Shown here in pieces: positions 14,960-23,823 of a stretch of DNA of 53,714 nt (position 1 is the stretch's first letter; each line of letters starts with the position of its first letter). The position numbers were made by a program, and so were the translations under genes. The stretch is from CAYZIC01 sp964478335 (GTDB taxonomy: Bacteria > Verrucomicrobiota > Kiritimatiellia > RFP12 > DVOR01): contig CAYZIC010000007.1 of assembly GCA_964478335.1 (NCBI GenBank), forward strand, positions 1 to 53,714, in the 5' to 3' direction. The notes below the pieces were generated by a model. That model was not told where the DNA came from. It ran no database searches and was given only the letters and a program-made list of their open reading frames with translations.

Positions 14960-17616
14960 TGAATAGCGATAATATTTATAATGATTTTCTACAAGCGGTT
15001 CTAAAAAAACGAAAGAACTCTGTGCTTCACTATTCGCAAATCCGTACTTTTATCGGAAAGTATAATAATCTTATGAGTATGGGGTTGTCTTCTAATGAAC
15101 TCGATGCCCTGATGAAAAGACTTGAATATGATGTGCCAATGGCGGGAGCTGAGCCTACTAATTCTATTGGAGAAGGTCTTGTCCTTGCAGGCAATTCTGC
15201 GAGTAATGACGTGTTGTACCCTTCATTTGGAGACTCTTTTTGGGCACGTTATTCTTATTACTTGATTAATGATTGCAACTTCTCAGAAGAGGCTGTTGCT
15301 GATATAAAGTTGTCGTGTGAGGCAATTCTGGCACATTGTGCAGATCCCAATGCGAAAAGCAAACATACTCGCAAAGGGCTTGTACTAGGTGATGTACAGT
15401 CTGGTAAAACGGCCAACTATTTGGGACTCATGAGTCTTGCTCTTGATGTAGGATATCGTATTATTATTGTTCTGACAGGCATGACGGATTCCTTAAGAGT
15501 TCAGACTCAGCAGCGTATTGATGAAGCGGTTATTGGACAAACGAACGACAAGATCCCTATTGGAGTCGGATTAAGGAGTAAGGTTACCCATGAGCTGCCT
15601 TACGTGATACCATTGACAAATAGCGTGGATGATTTTAAGACATATGTTAAGAATATTTCTCAAAACCCGAATGATTTTACAAAACCTGTGATTCTTGCGG
15701 TTAAGAAAAATGGACCGATCCTTACTTCTGTTTGCAAATTCTTCAAGAATTGTCGAAATAAAAGTATTCTTATCATCGATGATGAAGCGGATAACGCTTC
15801 TATAAATACAAAAAGTACTCGAAAGGATCCGAATCTAGCGACTACGATTAATGCTAAAATTCGTAAACTTTTGAGCTATGGTGATAATGTTTCGTATGTC
15901 GGATATACGGCTACTCCATTTGCAAATATCTTTATAAACCCAGAGCTAACCAAGGGTAAGGTGCCAGATCTATTCCCGCGAGACTTTATTTGTCCGTTAA
16001 CTGCAAATCCTGCATACATGGGACCTGGGGATTTCTTTGGAAAAGATTTTGGGCGATATTGTTACATTCTTGATGATCACCCAACGGAAAATGATCCGAC
16101 CTATAAAATGCTTCAGGATGCGAAAGCTACCGATAATCTAACAAGCCTACCAGATTCTTTAAAGCACGCAGTTCTTCACTTTATGTTAGCGAATGTTGTT
16201 CGTACTCTTAGGGGCACCCCTAAGGCTCATCGATCAATGCTTGTGAATGTGAATGTTAAAATAAACGTGCATACGAAACTGCGTGATATGATTGAGCAAT
16301 TTAAGGAGGATACATTAGAAACGCTTTATGAGTTGCAGCGTAAGTCTATTGATGATTTCGTTAAGGTTGGCTTGGGCTGTCAGCTATATGAGATCTATAA
16401 ACGTCTCCCCGCATGTGAAGAGGTGAGGAATGATCCGAATTTCACCTTTGAGCAACTTCGAGATGGTCTTGTCGCAGAGGTCGAGCAGATCAGTGTTTGC
16501 GCATTTAATAGTCAAAATCTTAATGGTAAAAAGACGCGGTTTTCCTATGATTCAAAGCCGAATGGAGCAAGACTTATTGCTATCGGTGGCTCCGTGCTTG
16601 CTCGAGGATTGACGCTTAATGGCTTAATTATAAGTTATTACTTACGTAGAGCATCTGCATTTGATACTCTTCTGCAAATGGGGCGTTGGTTTGGTTATCG
16701 AACAGGATACAAAGATCTTTGCTGCGTATATATTACACTTGAAGCAATTGAAGATTTTCAAGATGCGATGAATGCCATTGAGGATGTCCGCTCTCAATTA
16801 ATGCAAATGATTGCTCTAGGGAAGACACCTAAAGACTTTGGTTTGTCTGTTATTGAAAATCCAGACGTGTTAAGAACAAAAATATTTTATAAATCGAGAA
16901 AACTGACGTCTACAGCTAGATGCAAATCGAGCTTTACTGAAGAGGTCGACTTAAATTATGCGGGACCTACAGACATGTCTAAGATTTATACAGATGAGCG
17001 TAATATTCAGAATATCAAAAGGTTTGAAGAATTTGTTTTAGAGCAAGCGAAGTCGGAGCGGTTAGTTGATCCGAATACAGGGGTCTTGAAAAATGTTCCC
17101 AAGGCAGATCTTGTGAATCTTATCTTAGATCTTAAAACGCCATTTGTTCGACGGTTCATTCCTCGATTACTAGCTGATTATATTGAGAAGTCAAGTGATT
17201 TAGAGTTTTGGGACGTGGGCATTGTAAAAGGCCTGTCTGCAACTAGATTTTCCGTTGGAGCCTATCAAAAGCCTGCCAATATCCGTCAGGTTACTGATCA
17301 TGGTGAGTATGTCACGATTAATAATAACCGTGTCAGTATTATTGAAAATTTCGCATTGGGCTTAACCCCAGAGCAAATTCGAGAAGTTGACAATGTTGTA
17401 CGTAACAGCAATGGCAAGAAGTCTCGATTATCATACCTAAATGCATCAGGTAGAAACCCAATTTTACTTGTCTATCCTATTGCGCATCCAGAAACGAAAA
17501 AGCTACTTCTCGGTTTTTCCGTAGGGATCCCAGGAGATAAAAAATCACAACGTTGTCGAATTAATGATGTTTACCTCAAGAATATAATTGAAGGTGAGGA
17601 TGAAGATGAAGAATGA
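14959..17616 (+). CDS. Z1-domain helicase-like ATPase
   Basis: An 885-aa protein of the Z1 family, a branch of superfamily-2 helicase-like ATPases in defence loci. Walker A is GDVQSGKT (144-151), Walker B is SILIIDDEADNASI, then YVGYTATPFANIF (motif III-like). The Z1 block follows: GGSVLARGLTLNGLIISYYL and LLQMGRWFGYRTGY with the arginine finger. An upstream ATG (14944) adds five residues, but ATG 14959, fused to the previous stop as TAATG and preceded by GGAGAG, fits better. It probably translocates on or remodels DNA for the nuclease encoded next. The end overlaps the next gene. Confidence 0.9.
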   Translation: MNSDNIYNDFLQAVLKKRKNSVLHYSQIRTFIGKYNNLMSMGLSSNELDALMKRLEYDVPMAGAEPTNSIGEGLVLAGNSASNDVLYPSFGDSFWARYSYYLINDCNFSEEAVADIKLSCEAILAHCADPNAKSKHTRKGLVLGDVQSGKTANYLGLMSLALDVGYRIIIVLTGMTDSLRVQTQQRIDEAVIGQTNDKIPIGVGLRSKVTHELPYVIPLTNSVDDFKTYVKNISQNPNDFTKPVILAVKKNGPILTSVCKFFKNCRNKSILIIDDEADNASINTKSTRKDPNLATTINAKIRKLLSYGDNVSYVGYTATPFANIFINPELTKGKVPDLFPRDFICPLTANPAYMGPGDFFGKDFGRYCYILDDHPTENDPTYKMLQDAKATDNLTSLPDSLKHAVLHFMLANVVRTLRGTPKAHRSMLVNVNVKINVHTKLRDMIEQFKEDTLETLYELQRKSIDDFVKVGLGCQLYEIYKRLPACEEVRNDPNFTFEQLRDGLVAEVEQISVCAFNSQNLNGKKTRFSYDSKPNGARLIAIGGSVLARGLTLNGLIISYYLRRASAFDTLLQMGRWFGYRTGYKDLCCVYITLEAIEDFQDAMNAIEDVRSQLMQMIALGKTPKDFGLSVIENPDVLRTKIFYKSRKLTSTARCKSSFTEEVDLNYAGPTDMSKIYTDERNIQNIKRFEEFVLEQAKSERLVDPNTGVLKNVPKADLVNLILDLKTPFVRRFIPRLLADYIEKSSDLEFWDVGIVKGLSATRFSVGAYQKPANIRQVTDHGEYVTINNNRVSIIENFALGLTPEQIREVDNVVRNSNGKKSRLSYLNASGRNPILLVYPIAHPETKKLLLGFSVGIPGDKKSQRCRINDVYLKNIIEGEDEDEE

Positions 17617-18553
17617 CTATACGACTAAGCTTGTACATGACAAGTTTAACGATTTACGCATCGGAGAGCAATTGAAGATTTTAGGCTCGTGTATAGAGAC
17701 CTTCCTAGGAGTGTCAAACGCTGGGCGTAAGCGTATTACGTTCCGGTTCCATGAGTTAAAAATGAGTCTAAAGTCAACCCAATCCTTAAAGGTTCAGCTC
17801 TTTTCTCAGGATGAATATAATCTCTTAAGTATTGATCTTGAGAATGATACTGCAGAAGGGGTCTTTTATGTTTTTTGTGCAGATATTATAAGTGCGATCG
17901 CAATAGGGGAATCAGAGCCATCAGGAAGTCGTATCTTGTCAGAGCGATACCTTATGTGGGTAAAGATCTTTGAACCTCTTCATGATGATTTCTCACAGGA
18001 GCGAGAGATGGGGCTGTTAGGAGAACTATATTTTCTAGAACATTACATTGCGAAAAAGTATGGTTTTAGTCTTGCGCTTGAAGGATGGGGTGGGCCTGAT
18101 TTAGATAATAAAGATTTTACGATTAATAACGCATGGTATGAAGTAAAGACCATTAGCCTGGGCATGGCTTCTGTAAAGATTAGCTCTGTTGGCCAACTTT
18201 CTGCACAAGAAGCAGGACAGTTGATTGTGGTTCGAGTTGAAAAGATGTCTTTAGCCTATAAGGGGGCGGAGCATACGGAAAGTGTGCGCTCTTTAATTGA
18301 TAGTATGTTAGAGCACCTTTCTTGCGACGCATCACTGCAGAGCATTTTGCTAGAGAAACTCGTATCTTTAGGAGTCCCTTTATTTAAGCAAAACTGGAAT
18401 AGATATCGTATAGATTCTATCTCGTTTTACAATGTGAAAGATGGGTTCCCTCGTATTCAGGTTCGTGATGTCAAGTATCACGAAATCAGTAATGTTCAAT
18501 ATGCTTTGATTGTTAATATGCTCGGGAAATATGAAACAAAGGATCTCTTATAA
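17600..18553 (+). CDS. PD-(D/E)XK motif nuclease-like protein
   Basis: About 317 aa. The family signature GLLGELYFLEHYI (near residue 135) is followed by EGWGGPDLDNKDFTI and WYEVKTISLG, giving the glutamate, aspartate and ExK residues of the PD-(D/E)XK nuclease fold (the DUF4420-type family). It is the likely DNA-cutting subunit of this operon (inference). The frame opens at TTG 17588; ATG 17600 or 17606 inside the end of the Z1 gene are the likely starts, with GGTGAGG upstream. The stop overlaps the next start as TAATG. The C-terminal half has no motif I recognise. Confidence 0.8.
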   Translation: MKMKNDYTTKLVHDKFNDLRIGEQLKILGSCIETFLGVSNAGRKRITFRFHELKMSLKSTQSLKVQLFSQDEYNLLSIDLENDTAEGVFYVFCADIISAIAIGESEPSGSRILSERYLMWVKIFEPLHDDFSQEREMGLLGELYFLEHYIAKKYGFSLALEGWGGPDLDNKDFTINNAWYEVKTISLGMASVKISSVGQLSAQEAGQLIVVRVEKMSLAYKGAEHTESVRSLIDSMLEHLSCDASLQSILLEKLVSLGVPLFKQNWNRYRIDSISFYNVKDGFPRIQVRDVKYHEISNVQYALIVNMLGKYETKDLL

Positions 18554-20535
18554 TGGATAATGACATACAGACTGGATGGACTCGTTTTATAGAGGACATC
18601 AATACGCTTGCATCTGTTGAAGGAGATGCCCGCTCAACAGATGCCACACTTGTCTTCTTAAATGAGATGCGCGAGTTACTTGGAGATGAATTCCCTCAGT
18701 TTAGCTCTGACGACTTTATTGATAACTGTTACGTTTCAGAAAAAAGAACGCCTCACTCTGGTCATGCAATGCACCTTGATGCTGCTGTTATTGAAGATAA
18801 TTCAGGGCTCTCGACGCTAACTCTTGTGTATGTTGACTATGATGGTAGCCGTTGTCAAACATTAACTAGGGCGGATCTGAAGAAGTATATCGATCAATTA
18901 AAGGGGTTTTATCTAGGTGTTTGTGATGGGTTTTTTAAAGATGCAGAGCATGGCCCAGTCGCAGATCTTGCAAAGCAAATCGAGCGTCGACAGGAAACTC
19001 TTTGTCGTATTAATTTTGTTGTGCTAACCTCTAATTTCATTAGTAATCGTGCCAATCGGAATAGCCTGAAAATTCAAATACCAGGTAGAGATGCCGTGGA
19101 GACGTACGTGTCGACTGTTAGTATTGAAGAAATTTTGCGTCGACAGGATTCTGGAGACGTGGATTCAGTTATTACGACGGATGAAAATCAGGGATTTCCT
19201 TGTCTAAAAGCTCCATTGTTGACCGATGACTTCGACGCCTACCTTGTCATCGTCCCAGGTAAATTCCTCGCGGATATTTACCTTAAGTATGGAGGTCGTT
19301 TACTGCAGTCGAATGTTCGAGCTTACCTGTCTGTACAAAAAGCTGTTAATAAGGGAATTCGAACAACTCTTAAGGAGGAGCAGGACTATTTCTTCCCCTA
19401 CAATAATGGAATTTGTGCTACTGCGACAAGTGTAGAGGTGCAATCTGAAAACGGAAGTCTCTCTGGTTTTGTAACATCTTTTAACAATTTGCAGATTATT
19501 AATGGCGGTCAGACAACTGCGACTTTGGCTTATGTACAAGAAAAGGACAAAGTTGATTTATCCAATGTCTTTGTTCAAATGAAGCTTACTATTATAAAGG
19601 ATTGTAAAGAGGAATTTGTTAATAATATTGCCCGTTATGCCAATAGCCAAAACAAGGTGAGTGAGTCGGATTTGAATTCTGGCCATCCCTTTTATGCTGA
19701 GATTGAAAAGCTATCACGTAAGATATCTGTGCCGCTCACGATCTCAGATGAACAATACTGGTTTTTTGAGCGAACCAAGAAACAGTATGATCAGGGGGCG
19801 TTGTCTCAAACCCCTGCGATGCGTAAGCGCTTCCAAAAACTGAATCCCAGAAGTAAAAAATTTAACGTCGTGGATTGTGCTCGGTATATCAATGTCTTTT
19901 CCTGTAGACCATATGATGTATCTTGGGGGAGTGATGTGAATGCTTCAAGATTCCAGAAATGGATTACCGCAGAGTGGGGGTATCATTCTAAGAACTGTAA
20001 AGATTTTGGGATTCCTTTGTTGACAAAAATTCAAGCGGATGTCTGTACGAGTACATTTTTCAAAGAATTAGTAAGTAAGCTTATAATCTTCAAGTCGTGT
20101 GAAAAGGTCTTAAAACAATCAGATTGGTTTAAGAACTGGTCAAGTAGCTTACGACATATTCTAGCGTATTCAATTTCTCGTGTCGTGAATGAGCTTGATC
20201 GTCATGGCCAGGAGATTGATTATGCTGAAATCTGGAAGCTTCAGACATGCCCGAATGAAATTGTTGATGAAGTTGTTCATATGGCCAGAACTTTTACCGA
20301 CATGTATAAACCGATACTGAATCAAGGACGCGAAATGCGTGAGATTTGCAAGGTTGCGCCACCTTCTGACAAGGCTGCTTCTACATCTGAGAAAATATGT
20401 GTTTGGACTGAGTTTTTAAAGTTGGATTGTCCAATAACGGCCTTGACTGAAAAGCACATTCGTTTAGTTGATCCTTCGAAACGAATTTTCTGGGGGGAAC
20501 CCAAAAAGGTGCCAGAGGAGACGAGTAATAGCTGA
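18553..20535 (+). CDS. AIPR family (abortive infection phage resistance) protein
   Basis: A 660-aa protein whose centre carries the AIPR signatures: YNNGICATAT, FNNLQIINGGQTTATLA, then VQMKLTII and FVNNIARYANSQNKVSESDL. AIPR proteins occur in abortive-infection loci and with Z1/MORC-type systems; the biochemical activity is not established. The N-terminal 200 residues may hold a separate domain (FVVLTSNFISN resembles a nuclease-like beta strand), which I cannot confirm. It is the last gene of the five-gene overlapping run, starting in TAATG with the previous stop. Codon use stays AT-rich to its end. Confidence 0.85.
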   Translation: MDNDIQTGWTRFIEDINTLASVEGDARSTDATLVFLNEMRELLGDEFPQFSSDDFIDNCYVSEKRTPHSGHAMHLDAAVIEDNSGLSTLTLVYVDYDGSRCQTLTRADLKKYIDQLKGFYLGVCDGFFKDAEHGPVADLAKQIERRQETLCRINFVVLTSNFISNRANRNSLKIQIPGRDAVETYVSTVSIEEILRRQDSGDVDSVITTDENQGFPCLKAPLLTDDFDAYLVIVPGKFLADIYLKYGGRLLQSNVRAYLSVQKAVNKGIRTTLKEEQDYFFPYNNGICATATSVEVQSENGSLSGFVTSFNNLQIINGGQTTATLAYVQEKDKVDLSNVFVQMKLTIIKDCKEEFVNNIARYANSQNKVSESDLNSGHPFYAEIEKLSRKISVPLTISDEQYWFFERTKKQYDQGALSQTPAMRKRFQKLNPRSKKFNVVDCARYINVFSCRPYDVSWGSDVNASRFQKWITAEWGYHSKNCKDFGIPLLTKIQADVCTSTFFKELVSKLIIFKSCEKVLKQSDWFKNWSSSLRHILAYSISRVVNELDRHGQEIDYAEIWKLQTCPNEIVDEVVHMARTFTDMYKPILNQGREMREICKVAPPSDKAASTSEKICVWTEFLKLDCPITALTEKHIRLVDPSKRIFWGEPKKVPEETSNS

Positions 20536-20584
20536 GGAACTAAAGTCAATAACACGAGATTTCAATTATTTAGGAGGTTGACTC

Positions 20585-21430
20585 ATGAGAGAAGCCTTTT
20601 TACAATACGCCAAAGCGCATTCTGCCCCCAGAAGCAATATGTCAGGATCTTATCGCCTGGCCATTGAGCGGTATTCTGAGGCACTCTCTACGCATCAGAC
20701 TCCTTTGAGTCAACTTGCTGACATTTGGCACGTTTCGTCATACAAGGATCTACTCGCACTCTATGAATTTGCCAAAGAACAGCAAAGCTTACCAGATGGC
20801 GGCATCTTTTCAGAATTTAAGAGTCGCAGCTATTGGATGGGAAGATTCTATTCGGCGGCAATTAAATCCTTTGCAGCCTTTTTGCTAGAGACCCAAGCGG
20901 AAAGGCACATGGCAGATGTCTTAAAGGGCAATGCTGATCCAGCCGTTATTTCAAACAAATTGGAAGAGCTGAAGGTGCCACAGTCTAAGCTCTTACTTGC
21001 TGATGAACTTGATGTGAAATCGAAAGAGGGAAAGACTGCCATGCGAGAGGTAAAAGTTCGCCTCAATCAAGGGGTCTTTCGTAAGATGGTCTTGACCAAC
21101 TATCAAAACACCTGCTGTGTGACAGGATTAACCGTGTCAGAAGTTTTGAGAGCGAGCCATATCATTCCATGGGCAGAAGGGGTCGCTACGAGGATGAATC
21201 CAGCAAATGGCCTCTGCCTGTCGGCAACCTATGATGCGGCCTTTGATCGCCATCTGATCTCCTTTGATGAAGACTACCGCCTGATCTTGGCTCCATCCAT
21301 CAAGGAGGCCTACACCAACGAGGCCTTTACCACCTATTTTGCGAGCAAAGAGGGTACACAGATGATCATGCCCATCCGCTTTAACCCTGACCAGGGCTTC
21401 CTCGCCAAGCATCGAGACGCCCTTGTCTAG
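20585..21430 (+). CDS. HNH endonuclease
   Basis: A 281-aa protein with a C-terminal HNH nuclease of the HNH_2 type: NTCCVTGL (zinc or structural cysteines), the catalytic ASHIIPW, NPANGLCLSATYDAAFDRHLISF containing the second asparagine and histidine. The N-terminal 150 residues are helical and may recognise the target. It starts 49 nt after AIPR with its own AGGAGG, so it may belong to the operon or be a separate defence gene. Its base composition is richer in GC than the five genes before it, which argues for a separate origin. The CRISPR array begins 108 nt downstream. Confidence 0.87.
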   Translation: MREAFLQYAKAHSAPRSNMSGSYRLAIERYSEALSTHQTPLSQLADIWHVSSYKDLLALYEFAKEQQSLPDGGIFSEFKSRSYWMGRFYSAAIKSFAAFLLETQAERHMADVLKGNADPAVISNKLEELKVPQSKLLLADELDVKSKEGKTAMREVKVRLNQGVFRKMVLTNYQNTCCVTGLTVSEVLRASHIIPWAEGVATRMNPANGLCLSATYDAAFDRHLISFDEDYRLILAPSIKEAYTNEAFTTYFASKEGTQMIMPIRFNPDQGFLAKHRDALV

Positions 21431-21538
21431 AGATTGCTGTCAATTCATGCAATAAAATGGGGAATCTATGCATTTTGTCCTTGTCAATTAGCTCCTTTTG
21501 TATTATCCTATTGCTGTATTTGAATGGTTGTCCATTTT
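21431..21538 (+). other. Left flank of the CRISPR array
   Basis: AT-rich, no gene. TTGTCA (21481-21486) and TATTAT (21501-21506) are only 14 nt apart, so I do not call a promoter. This flank borders the degenerate repeat. Confidence 0.4.
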
Positions 21539-23353
21539 ATTGATCTTTGACACCTATCTTAGTTCTTTGACATCCTGTTGCTCAGGCGTGAGCTTAACGT
21601 CCTTGTTGTGATTTGACACCTATCTTAGTTCTTTGACATCTTTTTCTGAGTTAAAAGGAGTGATGGATAGTTGTGATTTGACACCTATCTTAGTTCTTTG
21701 ACATCTATTAAATCGAGAGATAAAATCTATATTGCGTTGTGATTTGACACCTATCTTAGTTCTTTGACATCCCTATCTCGCAGCGTGACGGGTATGCACC
21801 GTTGTGATTTGACACCTATCTTAGTTCTTTGACATCACCAGTGAGGCACTTGTCTGCGATGAAGTTGTTGTGATTTGACACCTATCTTAGTTCTTTGACA
21901 TCCGCGCAGCAAGGAGCTAGAGGACTACGTCAGTTGTGATTTGACACCTATCTTAGTTCTTTGACATCGGTCTCCGCACAAGAGGCATCATTGGCCAGTT
22001 GTGATTTGACACCTATCTTAGTTCTGTGACATCAACAAGCCTCATTGTGCATCTGCAACTCATGTTGTGATTTGACACCTATCTTAGTTCTTTGACATCA
22101 GTAAAGAAAGGAACAAGACAAATGATCAAGTTGTGATTTGACACCTATCTTAGTTCTTTGACATCAAAATCTTTAGGGTTTGATGCGTTAATAGCGTTGT
22201 GATTTGACACCTATCTTAGTTCTTTGACATCTCTAAAAACCCCCGCTTGGCGTTTGCATTGTGTTGTGATTTGACACCTATCTTAGTTCTTTGACATCCA
22301 CACCTACGGAATACCCACTTGCAATCGGGTTGTGATTTGACACCTATCTTAGTTCTTTGACATCACTACCCTCACCCCCCTTTGAACCCCCTCAGTTGTG
22401 ATTTGACACCTATCTTAGTTCTTTGACATCTCAAGCTGCTACCTATCAAGCTGCTACCTAGTTGTGATTTGACACCTATCTTAGTTCTTTGACATCGTCT
22501 GCGAGACGAGTTGGGCGTGTTACCGTGTTGTGATTTGACACCTATCTTAGTTCTTTGACATCGATACTATTAAACGCCTAAAGAGTACCTTGTTGTGATT
22601 TGACACCTATCTTAGTTCTTTGACATCCGCCGTGGTGCGTCAAAACACCCCTGTGCAGTTGTGATTTGACACCTATCTTAGTTCTTTGACATCGGTCAAC
22701 GGACTCGCCCTTTTGCGGCCATGGTTGTGATTTGACACCTATCTTAGTTCTTTGACATCAGTTGACCGTGGGATATCGACCTTTGGGACGTTGTGATTTG
22801 ACACCTATCTTAGTTCTTTGACATCCAGCCACAGGCGACATCGCATGGCTACTCAGTTGTGATTTGACACCTATCTTAGTTCTTTGACATCAGCAGTTTA
22901 TGCGTTTCGGCAATGCGTCACGTTGTGATTTGACACCTATCTTAGTTCTTTGACATCTTCGACCGAGCTCGAAACCTTGCTTGACTCGTTGTGATTTGAC
23001 ACCTATCTTAGTTCTTTGACATCTTTTTTCTTCGACATTCTTTGCCGCAGGCGGTTGTGATTTGACACCTATCTTAGTTCTTTGACATCCGGCTCATCAA
23101 CTGGCCAATCGATGCTAGGGTTGTGATTTGACACCTATCTTAGTTCTTTGACATCGTTTTACCTTTACCACCTTGCATCGCAATGGTTGTGATTTGACAC
23201 CTATCTTAGTTCTTTGACATCCAGTTACACAAGCAGTCCGCGCAGATTTGTGTTGTGATTTGACACCTATCTTAGTTCTTTGACATCAACATGTATGTTA
23301 TCATGGATAAAAAAGCCGTTGTGATTTGACACCTATCTTAGTTCTTTGACATC
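21539..23353 (+). CRISPR. Type II-C CRISPR array, 28 repeats and 27 spacers
   Basis: Repeats are 36 nt, beginning GTTGTGATTTGACACC and ending CTTTGACATC; spacers are 29-31 nt, mostly 30. Twenty-six of the 28 repeats are identical by eye. The first (21539-21574) differs at four positions in its 5' end, and the eighth (21998-22033) has one T-to-G change. The tracrRNA anti-repeat (28440-28447) is complementary to the repeat's 5' end as written, so crRNAs are made from the + strand, converging with the cas genes. The degenerate repeat at the left suggests the oldest end is there and the acquisition end is next to cas2. Each repeat holds two TTGACA hexamers (repeat positions 9-14 and 29-34). Spacer 14 (22431-22460) is one 15-mer written twice. 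Confidence 0.98.
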
Positions 23354-23407
23354 ATTGATCAATTATCTTCTTTGATGTACAGGAATTAAGCTTGATTTCT
23401 TAGAACT
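23354..23407. other. Right flank of the array, possible leader
   Basis: A 54-nt AT-rich spacer between the last repeat and the two-way terminator. TTATCTTCTTTGATG near 23364 resembles a shortened piece of the repeat 3' half. Being beside cas2 and opposite the degenerate end, it is the likelier acquisition leader. Confidence 0.35.
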
Positions 23408-23462
23408 AAAAAGCCCTAGAAAGTGGCAGATTCTTGTGATCTGTCTCTTTTTAGGGCTTTTT
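23408..23462. terminator. Two-way intrinsic terminator between array and cas2
   Basis: An 11-bp perfect outer stem (AAAAAGCCCTA 23408-23418 with TAGGGCTTTTT 23452-23462) continues into a 13-bp inner stem with one T-T mismatch and two G-T pairs around a 7-nt loop. T-runs follow on both strands. It can stop crRNA transcription from the left and cas transcription from the right. Confidence 0.88.
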
Positions 23463-23478
23463 TTATGCCAGTTGGGCT

Positions 23479-23823
23479 TTAGAATAGCTCGAGTTGGGCT
23501 GGTTGAGGAAAGGATGGGGGCTTATCTCGTTTGCCAACGATATGGATGGTGCGTTCGAACTGTTTGTCTGTAACGGAGAGGATGGAGATGGTGCCCTCAT
23601 AGGGGGCCGCTTCTTTTACGATTCTTGTGTGAATGTCGAGAGAATCGTGTGAGGCACAATGTCTGACATAAACAGAAAATTGTGCCATAACAAAGCCGTC
23701 CTTGAGAAGGGATTTGCGAAAAAGGGCGGCGCGTTTGCGTTGCCACTTTGTCTCGGTCGGTAGATCAAACATTACATAGAGCCACATAATTTTATAACCA
23801 TTTAGTGCTGAGTAGGCGGACAT
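23479..23823 (-). CDS. cas2: CRISPR-associated endoribonuclease Cas2
   Basis: A 114-aa Cas2 of the type II kind. With Cas1 it forms the spacer-integration complex. After a short lead (MSAYSALNGYKI) comes MWLYVMFDLPTETKWQRK, the first strand and helix with the conserved aspartate, then QFSVYVRHCAS and ISILSVTDKQF, both typical of type II Cas2. ATG 23823 is favoured over ATG 23787 because AAGG precedes it by 8 nt and relatives carry the same lead. The start overlaps the end of cas1 by 22 nt. It is the last gene of the cas operon; the terminator follows 16 nt after the stop. Confidence 0.93.
   Translation of the reverse strand: MSAYSALNGYKIMWLYVMFDLPTETKWQRKRAALFRKSLLKDGFVMAQFSVYVRHCASHDSLDIHTRIVKEAAPYEGTISILSVTDKQFERTIHIVGKRDKPPSFPQPAQLELF

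Noticed and set aside
21481..21506. A CRISPR leader promoter (TTGTCA ... TATTAT)
   Set aside because: The spacing is 14 nt, while well-supported promoters here have 17.
23395..23465. A second tracrRNA candidate between the array and cas2 (AGAACTAA matches the anti-repeat)
   Set aside because: The match is only 8 nt, in the part of the repeat that the real tracrRNA does not use, and the rest is a symmetric terminator. The 28434-28507 RNA has promoter, anti-repeat, nexus and terminator.
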